Below are positions 1-11,912 of a stretch of DNA of 64,000 nucleotides, piece by piece. The position numbers were made by a program, and so were the translations under genes. Every line of letters begins with the position of its first letter. Within the stretch, counting starts at the first letter, position 1. Source of the stretch: Siphonodentalium dalli. Lineage: Eukaryota > Mollusca > Scaphopoda > Gadilida > Siphonodentaliidae. The notes below the pieces were generated by a model, which had not been told where the DNA came from, did not search any database, and worked only from the letters and a program-made list of their open reading frames with translations. The stretch spans positions 73,992,705 to 74,056,704 of the forward strand of contig CP136067.1 of NCBI GenBank assembly GCA_032622095.1. The letters run 5' to 3'.

Positions 1-130
1 CCAGCACCATGTGATTAGACACTGACTAAATTAAGGCAAAACATACCAATGAATTATTAGTACCCCATTGTGGTATTTGATGAGCAATCGTTGCTAACCT
101 TAAATAAGACATTTGGTTCACTCTGATGCC

Positions 131-306
131 AGGTATATAGAGGATCTCCAACGAGTTATGTTGGGATATAAGACTTTATGAAACGAGTTTGATAAATTTG
201 ATTCACAACGAGTCGTAGACGAGTTGTGAATCAAATTTATCAAACTATCGAGTTTCATAAAAACTTATATCCCAACATAATGAGTTGAAGATCTTGTATA
301 TCACAT
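131..306. mobile_element. Hairpin MITE, family A
   Basis: The segment folds on itself almost completely. The left arm reads through 'gttatgttgggatataag' and 'gataaatttgattcacaac'; the right arm carries the reverse complement of both in reverse order, with a short loop near 205-215. There is no ORF. A second, one-armed copy occurs at 36172-36283, which shows that it is a dispersed family and not a one-off palindrome. I could not identify a target-site duplication, so the superfamily is open. Confidence 0.75.
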
Positions 307-470
307 GAAAAAAACTAAAGCTTTATGCCTTTTTAACAACATCAGCTCTGTAGAGAACACGCAAACTGTACACAAGTCTTGTGTTGGCTCAGACGGTTCA
401 CCTCAGTACTGCGCTATACGCGCAAAGAAATATAGTCCCTTTTAGTTTCGTCTTTATTTGACATCAATTC

Positions 471-533
471 AGGGGGGGGGGTGAAAAAAAAAATTCCGGC
501 ACGTATGCCGGGGTGGGTGGGTGGTCAAAGCCA
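471..533. repeat. G-run segment with small hairpin
   Basis: A run of ten G followed by an A-run and then 'ccggcacgtatgccggggtgggtgggtgg', in which 'ccggca' and 'tgccgg' pair. The same type of sequence (G-run, 'ggtgggtgtcaaaaaa', 'aatgcc') recurs at 865-1021 and 7190-7365, so it is probably the edge of a dispersed element. Homopolymer lengths may be unreliable. Confidence 0.4.
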
Positions 534-864
534 CCAACAGGCAATTTTTTCCGCAACTAAAACAAAAATTTCCTGCTTGTTTTTTAGTGTTTTGGCAATG
601 AGTTGGGCTTCAAAACCACTTTGAATGAGAGAAATAATGTAATTCTAACTGTAAAATGACTGCAGGCAGTTATCGTGTTGTATTTTGTTGCAAATTTTGA
701 AATCCAAGATGGCCGCTGGCAGCCATGTTTTTTTGGCCGAATGACCTCAAAATGACTCATTCCAATTTACATGTCCATGTTAACATCCATGATAAATAGT
801 CTGCACAGAAATTCATATACAGCTGTTTACAGTGAATTTCCCCCCGCAAATCTCTGTTTTAGTG

Positions 865-1021
865 TTAAAAGGGGGGGGGGGTAAGGGGGGGGGGGGGTGG
901 GTGTCAAAAAATGGTCGGAAAAAATGCCGAAAACGGAAAAAAATTTGGCGGTGGGTACAAAAAATGATCGAAAGGGAAAAAATGCCATACGTGCCTGAAT
1001 TTTTTTTCCGACCCCCCCCCC
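865..1021. repeat. G-run/C-run bounded element fragment
   Basis: Starts with runs of 11 and 13 G, carries 'ggtgggtgtcaaaaaa' and ends in 'tttttttccgacccccccccc', so its two ends are G-rich and C-rich inverted partners. It resembles the segment at 7190-7365. The ORFs that cross it (about 75-96 codons) are low-complexity artefacts of the homopolymers. Both ends can form G-quadruplex-like structures. Confidence 0.45.
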
Positions 1022-4000
1022 CTGATCTATTGGGTTATTTATTGGTAACATTTGTCAATAATATAATTTTAATCAAAACAAATAATCAGTTTTCAATAGT
1101 AATTCAAAGTATCTCGTTATAATGTCACGCGCGCAGGTATATACAGCATGAAAGTGATTACCGCTTGGACTATTACCTATTAGCCACTAGTGACAGATAA
1201 GAAAATATGTAATGGATTTTTCAATGATATTATAGGGGTTTCATGTGATATATCTCAATTTTACATTGCGTTTCCTCATTAAATGCGACACAGAGCGGAT
1301 CTACACTCTCAGAACTGCACGCACGCCAAGGCTGCATTATGTATATATAGTTTAAATAATAATTTAGTCACTGGTGTATATATAGTGACATAATTGTACA
1401 TCCAATGTGAGTTTATTCACTGGCCCGTGACTTTTATATATCAGAATAGGTATACCATGCCGTTATAATACGATCATTGTTCATTTGTGCGTAAACAAAT
1501 GTTAACGAATTTGTCATGTCGGAATGGCAGTGGAATGTCCATCGATTCAGGCTAAAGGAAAATATTTGTGGTTGGCATTTCATTACACCGACCCTATATC
1601 AACTCCTTTATATGGGCATTCTGTAAGTTTGTTGCCAATGTCTTATAGAATGGGTTAATTTCTCATGTAAGCTATTGCAAGGTAACTTAACTAAGTATTC
1701 TTTGTTTAATACAACTTACATAAACTTGCAAAATTATTTGAATTTTACATATAGAATATAAGATAAAATAATACATACGAATATGTCAAAATAATTAATT
1801 TAATTTTAAACAAAATCTTACCTATAATGTCCTATATACTATACCTATATGTACTTTGTATTATCATGTTGTGCATGCATGGAGGTTGGGTTCTGAGCAT
1901 ATTCTGGTGGCCTTATTATATATTATGCGATTCAACGTAAGATCAAGAGCGTGCATGCATTGAACAAATGTTGGATGGCGTGTTGTATAATATGGCATCT
2001 CTTAGTTGTCAGTTGGTTACCTAGCATGCATAATAACCAAGTGAGTCAATATTTGCTAATTTTTCGGAACAGCAGAGAATAATGTTCGGGATATATGTGA
2101 AAATTGAACTGTTTACCCGTTGGAAGCCATTTTGGAAGCTATCTTCAGTAACTTGGTCTATGACCGCCTTAGTGTGACACACTTAAAGACATATTATGTA
2201 CTTTTTCAGGTATGTGAAACTGACAAGTTAGCATGCAGGCGCTATGTCAACTGGAAGAGTGACTCATTTTAGTAACATCGCCGAAAATTTCAAGCAAATC
2301 GACTGTACAACTCCATAGAACTCATCGTCTGGACTACTCTCATTTGTAAATATTTACTTCTCGATTCGGGACGCAACTATCTGCGATAAACTAACGAAAA
2401 CGTTTTCGCCACCAAGAGTCATTGTAAATAATTAATATATAAGAAGGACAATGGGTGTTACCAATTTGGATATATAATTTGTAAAAATAACTACTTTGAG
2501 CAAGATTATTCTCCATTTATATTTAATCATCCTACCTAAGTGTTTCACATCACTTTAAAACAGACCAAACAATAAACACATTTTATACCAAAGTTAGTTT
2601 CAGTTTACTTTTTTTTTAAATGGTCCAAACCTAAAAAGTTAGTTTTTGCCAGTATTTATGTCAAGTTTGTGAGAGTAAAATCCAATATTTCTGGTAATGT
2701 CAGTGGTTACAAAACTAAAAAATAACCAAGGTGAATCAGATATGTTAGTTGTTAATGGATATACGGCAGAATAACCAATATTATTCATCAACCACAACTA
2801 CTGGGGCAATATATACAATTTTCCATATTTTGGCGGCCATTTTGAGCCAAAGTAACAATTTTTGTTCCAATGACTTGTAATTTTCACGGGTAATGGTATG
2901 CCTCACTTACATAACACAGTTCCGCTCATTCCTTGATGAAATGTGACTAGAATCCCATTTTTTTCTTCTGAAAATGTTATACCTCGTTCTGTAAAATCAA
3001 ATTGTTTTAGGGATCGGAAGGGGCTATAGGACATATATAATTTTATATTCCATTGCCCCAATGATAAGCTAATATAAGAAATACAAAATAAAGTCACTTT
3101 TCTCAACCAGTTCCAAACAGCAAAACTGATCTAGAATATATTAGTGAAAAAGAGTCATATTTTCCACGTCCGGTGGCCATTTTTAATATATGAAATATCT
3201 TCATACATATATGAATAGGGAGTACTCGATTTTCAATAGAATGACTGTTCGGACGACGTAATACCTCATCAACTTCCTGAATAATTGCGAATTGAAATTT
3301 ACCTGATCAGATATTCAATGTTGGCGGCCACCAAAGACCGATAACTCTATAATGCCCCCATAGTCAGATGGCAAATTGAATGACTGGTATAGTTATACAA
3401 AGATAACATAACCACCAAAAATCCGCATATGGGGAGGGGAGTCTACATGCAGCTCAAGCTCTATAAATTTATATTTCAGTCACATCACATGGCCTCATTC
3501 TCAATCAGTGTATTGTTTGGATAAATATTCAGATGCGTATACTGCCATATTAGACACAGTATATACTAGTCAGTGGGTCAGACCAGGCGTTATCATGATC
3601 AAAGTACACTTTAATATCTCCTTATGAATTATTATAGGCTATAAATTTACCTAAGTTATGATTACTGTTTTGAAAATGATTATAGATTGTAGACTGAATA
3701 AATAGAACTGGAGTGCTGCAATAGTTTGTGATAATTCAACATGGTATGATGTTACTGAGGCTATTTCTCGTATGGACCTTGACAAGTTATCTTCAAAACT
3801 TTGTTGTCATAAAAACTTGATGTCATATTAGGAGAACATGTCCATCAAACTGGATCAATATGACGTGCTATTCTCAAGATCTGATGTATCTCGGTTGAAT
3901 CTAGGTGAGATTAAAGGCCAGAAGAGCGTTTTGCATTTTAAAAAATCCAGACAAAAATTGCAAGACATTTCCATCATAGAATTTCTCTTGACATATCCGG

Positions 4001-4379
4001 TGAAAAATCTTTAATTTCATATATCTTCACCTTCAATGTATAGCATATGAACAATTATTAAGAGCTGACCAAACCAATTGATTTTAATATTTTTGAGAGC
4101 TTGAACAAATCATATATTTGTTTTGCCCCATTAGGTACCGTACCCGGGCCGAGAACTGAGAGAAGAAAATTTCACATAGCTTATTGTGTAGGTTCTATGA
4201 GTGGAAGCTTCATTTGGGTCATAATGATTTGTTTAATTTTTAATTGCATGATATAACACTATACCCCCATAAACTGGGCCATATATTACAACAAGAAAAC
4301 TATAGTCAGATTTGGTAACGCCCTCAATATCATATTATTAGACATACTTATATAAACTATGTTGGAGCTTTAATTGTCC
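1022..4379. other. AT-rich non-coding stretch, no gene seen
   Basis: I see no ORF with recognisable domains, no RNA gene and no clear inverted repeat in these 3.3 kb. The phrase 'ggcggccat' recurs several times (about 2832, 3171, 3324) among diverged sequence, which suggests an old degraded repeat. Confidence 0.5.
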
Positions 4380-5050
4380 GCCGAATCAACGGGTTCGGAG
4401 GACTGTTATAATCAGCACGTCCGTCCGTCCGTCCGCCCGTCCGTGCGTCCGAGGTTTCCGGATGATAACTTTAGTTAGAGTGAACCAAATTAAATTAAAT
4501 TTGGTATGTGGGTTTACTAGCAGAAAAGACAGGTCAAGTTCGAATTCTGGTTCCGTCAACCAATTTTCACCAGAGTTATGCCCCTTTTTCGACTTAGAAT
4601 TTTACCGTCTGTTACCATTTTTGGTTTCCGACCAATAACTCCAGTTTGGATTATTTGATCTGAACCAAAGTTGGCACCGGTATGTGTATTTCCCAGCTAA
4701 AGATACAGGCCAAGTTCGAATATGAGTTTCATCCAATTATTTTTACATGAGTTACGGCCCTTTTTCGACTTAGAATTTGACCGCGCGTCTGTTAACATTT
4801 TTGGTTTCCGACCGATAACTCCAGTTTTGATTATTTGATCTGAACCAAAGTTGGTATGTGTCTTTCTCCCAGCAACACACATGTCAAGTTCGAATTCGGG
4901 TTCCGCCCGCCAATTTTCACCAGAGTTATGTCCCTTTTTTACTTAGAATTTTTGCCAATTTGAGGTTTCCGGATGATAACTTTAGTAAATGTGTACTGAA
5001 TGAAATTAAATTTGGTATGTAGGTTTACTAGCACTAAAGACAGGTTTTTA
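4380..5050 (+). repeat. Dispersed GTCC-headed repeat with four diverged subunits
   Basis: Begins with a GTCC-rich head (about 4420-4452) and then repeats a unit of roughly 160-180 bp: 'ggtttccggatgataactt' or 'ggtttccgaccaataactcc' occurs near 4451, 4623, 4803 and 4964. Each occurrence is followed by a 'gaaccaaa...ttggtatgtg' and 'agttcgaat' phrase, and most by 'gagttatg(g/t)cccttttt'. Members of the same broad family occur at 40600-40900, 45430-45990, 46840-47490, 59668-60120 and 61490-61750. Non-coding; stops interrupt all frames. Confidence 0.65.
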
Positions 5051-5936
5051 TGCGCAAACAACGGTCGTATCAAGCCGACGCTTAGAGGCGGACATGAGGT
5101 CTACCGACCTTTTATTAATGTACTGATTCTGAAAAATATGTATATAGGTCACGGCTATATATATTTTTTAAATGTACGTGTGTATAGAGCGCGCCTGGTG
5201 AGAAAATATGTGAAAATATTTTTATAATCGGACGTGCCAAACTATAGTTATGATAATTATAAAATATTTACACACCATATATGATATGTTCACGAAGTGC
5301 GCACACGTTCCAATTGGTTTAAAGGTTCATCGCCAAACATGCAACGATCATTGCATTGATAAACCATTAACCACACACACATTGCCAAAAAAGTGACGAA
5401 CGCCTTGACGACTGACACGTTTTTATGTTGACGCGCTGACAACTCGTGACAAATACACTAAACTGTTAGAACCTGGGTTCTATTATACGACATATGAATT
5501 GTTTTCGGTTGGCATGTACCTTTTATTTTTTATTTGTTCCAGTTTCTATTGAAATACAGGTCTGAATAGTGCATGAAATATCATGCGGAAAAATAATCAG
5601 GCCAAAATTGTCGATCTTCGTTCATGGTTCAAGTACGCAAGTACGTTTCTAATCACACTTAGTCCATCCATCGACGTATATTGTTATTTCACCCAAGGTG
5701 ATATAACTATGTAAATGACACTGCAGTGTGTGCCGGCTAAAAAACCTATGGAGGAATTGTGTAAATGTTAGCCCAAAATACATTTCGAAGTAACGATCGT
5801 TTTGTTGTTTATTTCGAGGAATCATACCGCATCAGATGAATTCAGCCCAAATATATTGACAGGTGCAAAGGGCCCAACTATATACCGATCAATAAAAAAG
5901 TGATAACATAAATACCGACTACATTTAAATTAACGC
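5051..5936. other. Non-coding stretch, nothing identified
   Basis: AT-rich sequence without convincing ORFs, RNA motifs or repeats that I can recognise by eye. Confidence 0.4.
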
Positions 5937-6298
5937 AAATAAACTTGTCTTGATGTAACTAAAGCCTAGATCATTGTGTACATGGAAAAAGAATGAGCAA
6001 CTGTCTCAAACATTAATGTGACTATCAATGGCTAGAATATAACTGTCTTCACACTGTTCATCAGTGCATCAAGCCAATCAGTGAAATATTTACATGTCTA
6101 TCAACTCATGATCGGTTACTCTCACAACACCTAAAATATCCAAGTCTGGCATAGTGACTGTTTGTCATTTATTATAACAGAAGTTGATCCAGTAGACTAA
6201 CAAAAGTGTTAAGGCATAATGCTAGATAATGGGCTGGTTGACATTAGAAATTATGGAATTGTGTCTATCCTGTACAATGACCTAAGTTTGCATATATA
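5937..6298 (+). repeat. 360-bp tandem duplication, unit 1
   Basis: Shares with unit 2 (from 6299) the phrases 'gagcaactgtctcaaacatt', 'catcaagccaatcagtgaa', 'ccaagtctgg' and 'agactaac', in the same order. Its right half (6148-6298) is also present in inverted orientation at 7350-7590. No coding potential. Confidence 0.7.
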
Positions 6299-7060
6299 AG
6301 TAAACTTGTCCTGATGTAACTAATACCTAGACCATTGTGTGCACGGACAAAGAGCGAGCAACTGTCTCAAACATTAATGTGACTATCAATGGGTAGAAAC
6401 TATCTGTCATCAGCGCATCAAGCCAATCAGTGAATTATTTACATGTCTTTCAACTCAGATGATCTCTCACAAGACCTAAAGTATCCAAGTCTGGTATAGT
6501 GCTGTGACTGCTTGTCATCTATCTATATACTAATATACATAAACGAGTAAGATCTGTCCAGATTTCTCTCTCAGACCCCTGGACCGAGTTCAACTAAATT
6601 TGGTGTGGTGACTCAGGGTACCCTGGCGGATATTATAATGGTATTAATTTTTCAAAATTTTTAATTAAAAAAAATAAAATAAAATTGGTTTTGTTAAATT
6701 GAGCAAGGAATTCACTCTTAAACAAAAATATAAAAAACAATATATATAAATCAAAATGTTTCAATGACCAAATGTGCTTGAAGTGCACAAAGGGGCCACC
6801 GCTAAATGAAGGTTCTGTCTAAGATCAAAATGTGTGCGAAGTCCCACAGGTATCTCCGACGCTGAATATAGGCTCCCAAAGGCAGCCTGTTTCAGCTAGT
6901 TTAGTATAATAGAAGTTAGTTGCTCAAGTAGACTAACATAAGTGGTATGAAATATATTAGATAATGGGCTGGTTGACAGACTAATCAGGAAATAGTTAGA
7001 AATTATGAATTTTGTGCATTCTACACAATGACCTAGGTTTACAGATGATCAGCAATTTAT
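6299..7060 (+). repeat. 360-bp tandem duplication, unit 2, interrupted
   Basis: Matches unit 1 from 'aaacttgtcctgatgtaact' to the 'gactgcttgtcat' phrase at about 6518, is then broken by an insertion (6522-6899), and resumes at 'taatagaagttagttgctc' through 'caatgacctaggttta'. The break makes the inserted segment easy to delimit. Confidence 0.65.
6522..6899 (+). mobile_element. Candidate non-autonomous Helitron
   Basis: The insertion inside duplication unit 2 starts with TCTATATACT after an A and ends with CTAG before a T. Helitron family rules are a 5' TC, a 3' CTRR, and insertion between A and T. A short hairpin, AGGCT at 6870-6874 with AGCCT at 6884-6888, lies 7 nt before the CTAG, where Helitrons carry one. 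It has no ORF. A related sequence ('aaatttggtgtggtgactc', 'gggtaccc') is present on the minus strand near 41470-41520. The A/T-rich edges leave a few bases of ambiguity, and Helentron-type ends are an alternative. Confidence 0.5.
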
Positions 7061-7189
7061 AAAACTTTTTTGTTTTCAATTAAAACAGCTTCTGAAACAG
7101 GCTAAACTGTTATTTGAACTAATGAAGATAATTCCCACTCATATGAGTGATATCAGTAGTTTTATCCGATTTTAGACCAATTTTAGTGA

Positions 7190-7368
7190 AATTTGGGGGG
7201 TGGGTGTCAAAAAATTGGGAATATGAATTGTTTTTTGTGCAGGTTTGGGGGTGGTGGGTCCCCGAAAATGCCAGATGCAAAAAAAACGGCATATGTTCCT
7301 GCAAATATTTTACTACCCACCCCGGGGGGGGGGGGGGGGGGTAGTAAAAAATTTGCAGGAACATATGG
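7190..7368. repeat. G-run segment with 30-bp inverted arms
   Basis: Arms at about 7289-7318 and 7342-7370 ('catatgttcctgcaaat' against 'atttgcaggaacatatg') flank a run of 18 G (7324-7341). Upstream lies 'ggggggtgggtgtcaaaaaattgg', similar to 895-916. Reading frames across it are shadows of the homopolymer. Confidence 0.6.
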
Positions 7369-7590
7369 TCTAGGTATTAGTTACATCAGGACAAGTTTAC
7401 TTATATATGTAAACGTAGGTCATTGTACAGGATACACACAATTCCATAATTTCTAACAAATTACCGATTAGTCTGTCAACCAGCCCATTATCTAGCATTA
7501 TGCCTTTATACACATTATACACTTTTGTTAGTCCACTGGAGCAACCTCTGTTATAATAAATGACAAACAGTCACTATGCCAGACTGTGCT
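7350..7590 (-). repeat. Inverted third copy of the 360-bp duplication
   Basis: Read on the minus strand it runs 'gtctggcatagtgactgttt', 'gataatgggctggttgaca', 'cctgtacaatgacct', 'aacttgtcctgatgtaact', matching 6148-6340 closely. Together with 5937-7060 this brackets the G-run segment as a large imperfect inverted repeat. Confidence 0.75.
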
Positions 7591-7689
7591 CGGTCCGATT
7601 GTTTGGGGGAAATGTGGCAAATGACCCAAAATTTGCAAGTCGCCAGCTGGGCGAGAATTTTTTTTTAGAAAATATGGCAAATGACGACG

Positions 7690-8611
7690 GGAAAATCCCG
7701 TTCAGCAGTACGGCGGCTGCAGTTCAGCAGATTATCGCGAACGCAGTTTAACTCAATTGTAACGAAGTTAGCAGAGTTTATGTTGTGCAAATGACTTGCA
7801 ATTAATGGGCCATAACCAGGTACATGGATAGAAAACCATTATATATGCCGACCTCCACCCCCCCCCCCAGTTCAGCAGTTCTAAATACCGTTCAGCAGTT
7901 CATGTCGAGCAGTTCAGCAGATTCTCCGACGCAGTTTAACCGATTTAACGGGTCCATCAGGAAATACAGGAAGAAAACACGATTTGACCGACCTTCACAC
8001 CAGTTCAGCAGTTCAAAATCCCGTTCAGCACTTTACCTGGAGCATGCAGTTCAGCAGAATCTCCAAAAACTCAGTTTAACTTATTTTTAACAAAGATACT
8101 CGGGTGTAGGTGATACAAATGACTTGTAATCGATGGGCCATAACCAGGTTCATGGATAGAAAACCATTTGGCAGACATACACCCAGTTCAGCAGTTCAAA
8201 ATCCCGTTCAGCACTTTACCGGAATTTTGAACTGCTGAACTGACATGTGGTGGAGGTCGACCAAATTGTTTTCTACCCATGTACCTGGTTATGGCCAATC
8301 GATAACATGTCATTTGCATCACATACACCTCAGTTAATATCTTCGTTAAAAATCAGTTAAACTGAGTTTTGGATATTCTGCTGAACTGCTCCCGATTAAG
8401 TGCTGAACGGGATTTTGAACTGCTGAACTGTGGTGAAGATCGGTTAAATCGTGTTTTCTTCGTGTATTTCCTGCATGATGGACAATCGATAAAAAGTCAT
8501 TCGCACAACATATACCCGACTATCATCGTTAACAATCGGTTAAACTGTTTCGGGGAATCTGCTGAACTGCTCGACATGAAATCGCGACCTGATTTCCATT
8601 CTGTCCTAAGT
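7690..8611 (+). repeat. Left inverted subrepeat block ('ttcagcagttc' family)
   Basis: Several copies, in both orientations, of a module: 'gttcagcagttcaaaat' and 'cccgttcagca', then 'cagtttaac', 'aacgaag', 'caaatgactt', 'gggccataaccaggt' and 'catggatagaaaa'. Copies begin near 7700, 7870, 8000 and 8185, and in inverted orientation near 8225 and 8400. The block ends inward with a 31-bp sequence (8581-8611) whose exact reverse complement begins the right block at 19589. No protein is encoded. Confidence 0.75.
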
Positions 8612-10163
8612 GACATGCTGGTACGAAACGTCCGTATGGGTATCGTTGGAATCGGCATCAAATTCCGCGTCTAACGGTACCGGCCCCTAAGCGGTATCTG
8701 CTTTTTTCGCGGTGATATTAGCTATTCTTGTATGTCCGTTCTGCATAAAAACACTATTTCTTAGAAGCATATGTCCTATAAATAAAACATACTTATAAAG
8801 CCAGTTATATCCTGTCATTTGCAAACAAAGATGAATTATATCTTGAGTTTCAGACACAACAGATAATTATTCAGATCGATGTTGTTCTATGTGCAGTTCG
8901 GCTTTACAAACTGTCACTTACTACAGGATGGAACTGAAATATTTTTGCTAAATTCTCACATCGAACAGGTTGCAACTCAAGTTTCCCGTTGCATTTGTTC
9001 GTGGGACACGATCGAACTGAGAACAATTTTCCCGCGAAAAGAAACACATGTGACCTCATTACGCATCGTGGTGGTACAAAGTAAACATTGGCAAGAATCA
9101 TGAGGAGAAGTCAACGAAAGATAAAAAAGCCAGAGCGATCGATACAGTGATGAATCTTCGTCTAGAGGGTAAGTTTGTAATATCTCACGACAACTCCCCA
9201 CATTATATGAATTTTCCCCACGACAAGCCACCAAACAGACTCAAATCGAATGAATGGGCGCTATACTAACCCTCCCAATGCCTATGTGCACATAGAACAC
9301 CATGGGATTTAAAAAAATTAATTATTTAAAGTCGGTTTATGAAGTGACGGAGAGCTATACATAGGCCACTATGGAATTTAAATTCTTGATAAGTCTTGTA
9401 CGAGGTCCATGCATATGCGTGAATGATAGTAATACATGCACAAATACAATAACTCACTTCAGATAAACCAAGTGCGCGAACATGCAATACACTAAAATAT
9501 CGTGTATTTCGTCTTAAGTAGATTATAATTTCTTGAAACAAATCTGAGGTGACAACAGTAAACAACAACAACAACAACAACAACAATGTATACCATTATA
9601 TACGTAAATGCAATAATTGATTGCTATGTCCAATTTTGTTTACTTGAGTATTTTGTGTTTTGGGAGAGAAACGGCATATGAGTGGCTCGCACTCGTTCCT
9701 CAATCCCGTTGCCGAATGATGCATTTATATTCATATAGGATGAATGATTATGTTTAATCCAACCGAAATCATTTGAATGCTGTCGTGTTTCATGAAATTT
9801 CTTCCAAAAAAAATTAAGCACTCTCAGTCTGTAATGACTATAATATATCACTCCAAAAAGATTTTCGGATTATGAACGAATTTTTCATTGGTTTGGGTAG
9901 AATTGAGTATTTTGTGAAAAACACGTGTTTTAATTACATTTGAGGGATTGTCCATATTTTCCAATTTATATATTGAATACAAGTCTTCACCGGGAATTGT
10001 GGGAAGTACATCGTCTATAAAACGTTAAATCTGACGAAAAATATCGATCACCCTATATAATTGATTTTAACGACAGAAACCATATATATATGTCAACTGG
10101 AATCGCTCGATTCGAGTTTTTTTTTTCGGTGAGGATCAGGAAACATGATGGTGGTGGTTTTAA
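8612..10163. other. Interior non-coding stretch with an (AAC)n microsatellite
   Basis: No domain-bearing ORF. The only clear simple repeat is the AAC run at 9561-9586. It lies inside the inverted subrepeat blocks, so it may be the interior of a large element. Confidence 0.4.
9561..9586. repeat. (AAC)n microsatellite
   Basis: About eight uninterrupted trinucleotide units. Confidence 0.9.
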
Positions 10164-10437
10164 CCCTTTAATGGCAGACGTTTCCTTTATTGTTTTTGAA
10201 AACCTTGTGTCAATACATTATCTTTTATATGCGAGTCGCCCATATATGGCACCTCGCATATTTAAGAGAATGTATTGGCTTAACAATACATACATTGACC
10301 TTGTAAACCAGTGGCCAGTGCATCATCTATATATGCGATGCTCCCTATGGGAGACTCGCATAATGGACGCATATATACGAGAATGCACCGGCACATGCTC
10401 CTTAATGCTACACAGGCCCGGCTCCCGTCATGGAGGG
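10164..10437. mobile_element. TTAA-type MITE, copy with degraded right flank
   Basis: Begins CCCTTTAATGG directly after TTAA (10160-10163) and ends GTCATGGAGGG at 10437 followed by 'atcaa', a degraded TTAA. Internally it holds a dyad around 10332-10363 (TATGCGA...TCGCATA) and 'agagaatgcac' phrases shared with the element at 57763-57988. TTAA target duplication and CCC termini are typical of piggyBac-type elements. The 135-codon ORF across it is incidental. Confidence 0.6.
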
Positions 10438-10830
10438 ATCAAAGCACAGTTTGTGTTCAAACATGACCGAAAAAAACAACAAGGCGTGCCCCTTTAAAGT
10501 TTAATTAATTGTTAATTATGGCCAGGTTCGATAGTGATGGTTTGTAAATCAATGTGTTTTGAGCACAGTCATTTAGAAGTCACTGAGTAAAGTACATGGT
10601 CAGGTAATATATGAAAATGCCCCGCCTATCACTTATATTCCACTTATTTGGATTAGCACTAAATCAGTTAATATTTTGCTTTAATATTGGTACCTGAGAC
10701 ATGTAGTTACAATATGGTGTATCGCCCGTGCACTTCCTAAAATTTACCAATTCATGAAATGAACTCGTTTATATTTCATGGTCGTATTTTGACCAGGGTA
10801 CTGCGTAGTTTATTCTATTCCACGATATTA
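10438..10830. other. Non-coding stretch, nothing identified
   Basis: AT-rich sequence between the MITE and the inverted TATA-box segment. No supported feature. Confidence 0.4.
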
Positions 10831-10920
10831 AAGGGGGACTTACACAAAATCCGGTCATGTATGGGACCATCTCCTTTTATACTCAACAGAATATATGCAA
10901 CAGATGAATAAATGTGATAA
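10831..10920 (-). repeat. Left arm of inverted promoter-like segment
   Basis: On the minus strand it reads 'ctgttgagtataaaaggagatgg' and on toward 'ccggattttgtgtaag', matching the right arm at 13936-14020 with scattered differences. Both arms contain a TATA-box-like TATAAAA (here 10876-10882, minus strand) facing away from the foldback element. Weaker similarity may extend to about 11010. The outer edges read TA-AAGGG on both sides, which would fit a TA-duplicating MITE, but this is tentative. Confidence 0.6.
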
Positions 10921-11047
10921 CATTGACTAGTGCAAAATACACTGGTGTGCCCAGTGAACTACTCAAACAACATGGTATTATAATGAAAAAGAATTCGTGA
11001 TTCTGTTCATAACTTCATTTTCATTATAAGCACCATTTTGTTTACAT

Positions 11048-11056
11048 CATTTCTAG
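11048..11056. other. 9-bp target-site duplication, left copy
   Basis: CATTTCTAG lies directly before the outer end of the left foldback arm. The identical nonamer lies directly after the right arm at 13884-13892. Confidence 0.85.
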
Positions 11057-11120
11057 ACAGACATGACAATTGGAACTTATTCCCTATTCCTTATTCCTTA
11101 TTTTCAAAAATGTCGCTTTC

Positions 11121-11912
11121 GACCGATTTGACGGCATGGGTGGGTGGCCCGCCCCAAATACCACCTAGAAACAACCCGACCCCCCACCCATCACCCCCGG
11201 GGGGTGCCACCCCGAGGGGGTGAAAATGGGGTATGGACCATTTTCGAGAACGGTAAGGATTTCGACCGATTTGACGGGATGGGTGGGTGGCCCGCCCCAA
11301 ATACCACCTAGAAACACCCCGACCCCCCACCATCACCCCCAGGGGTGCCACCCCGAGGGGGTGAAAATGGGGTATGGACCATTTTCGAGAACGGTAAGGA
11401 TTTCGACCGATTTGACGGCATGGGTGGGTGGCCCGCCCCAAATACCACCTAGAAACACCCCGACCCCCCCACCCATCACCCCCGGGGGTGCCACCCCGAG
11501 GTGGTGAAAATGGGGTATGGACCATTTTCGAGAACGGTAAGGATTTCGGCCGATTTGACGGCATGGGTGGGTGGCCCGCCCCAAATACCACCTATAAACA
11601 CCCCGACACCCCACCCATCACCCCCGGGGGTGCCAACCCGAGGGGGTGAAAATGGGGTATGGACCATTTTCGAGAACGGTAAGGATTTCGACCGATTTGA
11701 CGGCATGGGTGGGTGGCCCGCCCCAAATACCACATAGAAACACCCCGACCCCCCACCCATCACCCCCGGGGGGTGCCACCCCGAGGTGGTGAAAATGGGG
11801 TATGGACCATTTTCGAGAACGGTAAGGATTTCGACCGATTTGACGGCATGGGTGGGTGGCCCGCCCCAAATACCACCTAGAAACACCCCGACCCCCCCCA
11901 CCCATCACCCCC
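11121..11912 (+). repeat. 142-bp tandem array, left arm (6 units)
   Basis: The phrase 'gaccgatttgacggcatggg' (with minor changes) starts at 11121, 11264, 11405, 11548, 11690 and 11833, giving spacings of 141-143 bp. Each unit continues 'gggtggcccgccccaaatacc', a G/C-rich dyad around 'cacccccgggggtg', and 'ggtatggaccattttcgag'. The unit is far more G+C-rich than the host sequence. The proline/glycine-rich ORFs read through it in several frames are repeat artefacts. Confidence 0.9.

Noticed and set aside
832-1122. Overlapping 74- and 96-codon ORFs
   Set aside because: Poly-Gly/Lys and poly-Pro peptides from G- and C-runs.
4420-4452. GTCC runs as simple microsatellites
   Set aside because: They always occur as the head of the same larger dispersed repeats, so they belong to those families.
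10090-10497. 135-codon ORF
   Set aside because: It crosses a TTAA-flanked MITE from edge to edge and has no recognisable domain or composition.
11091-11908. Long proline/glycine-rich reading frames on both strands in the left foldback arm (and again at 13208-13849)
   Set aside because: They arise because the 142-bp tandem unit lacks stops in several frames. The same residues recur in every unit, and no start, splice or codon bias supports them.
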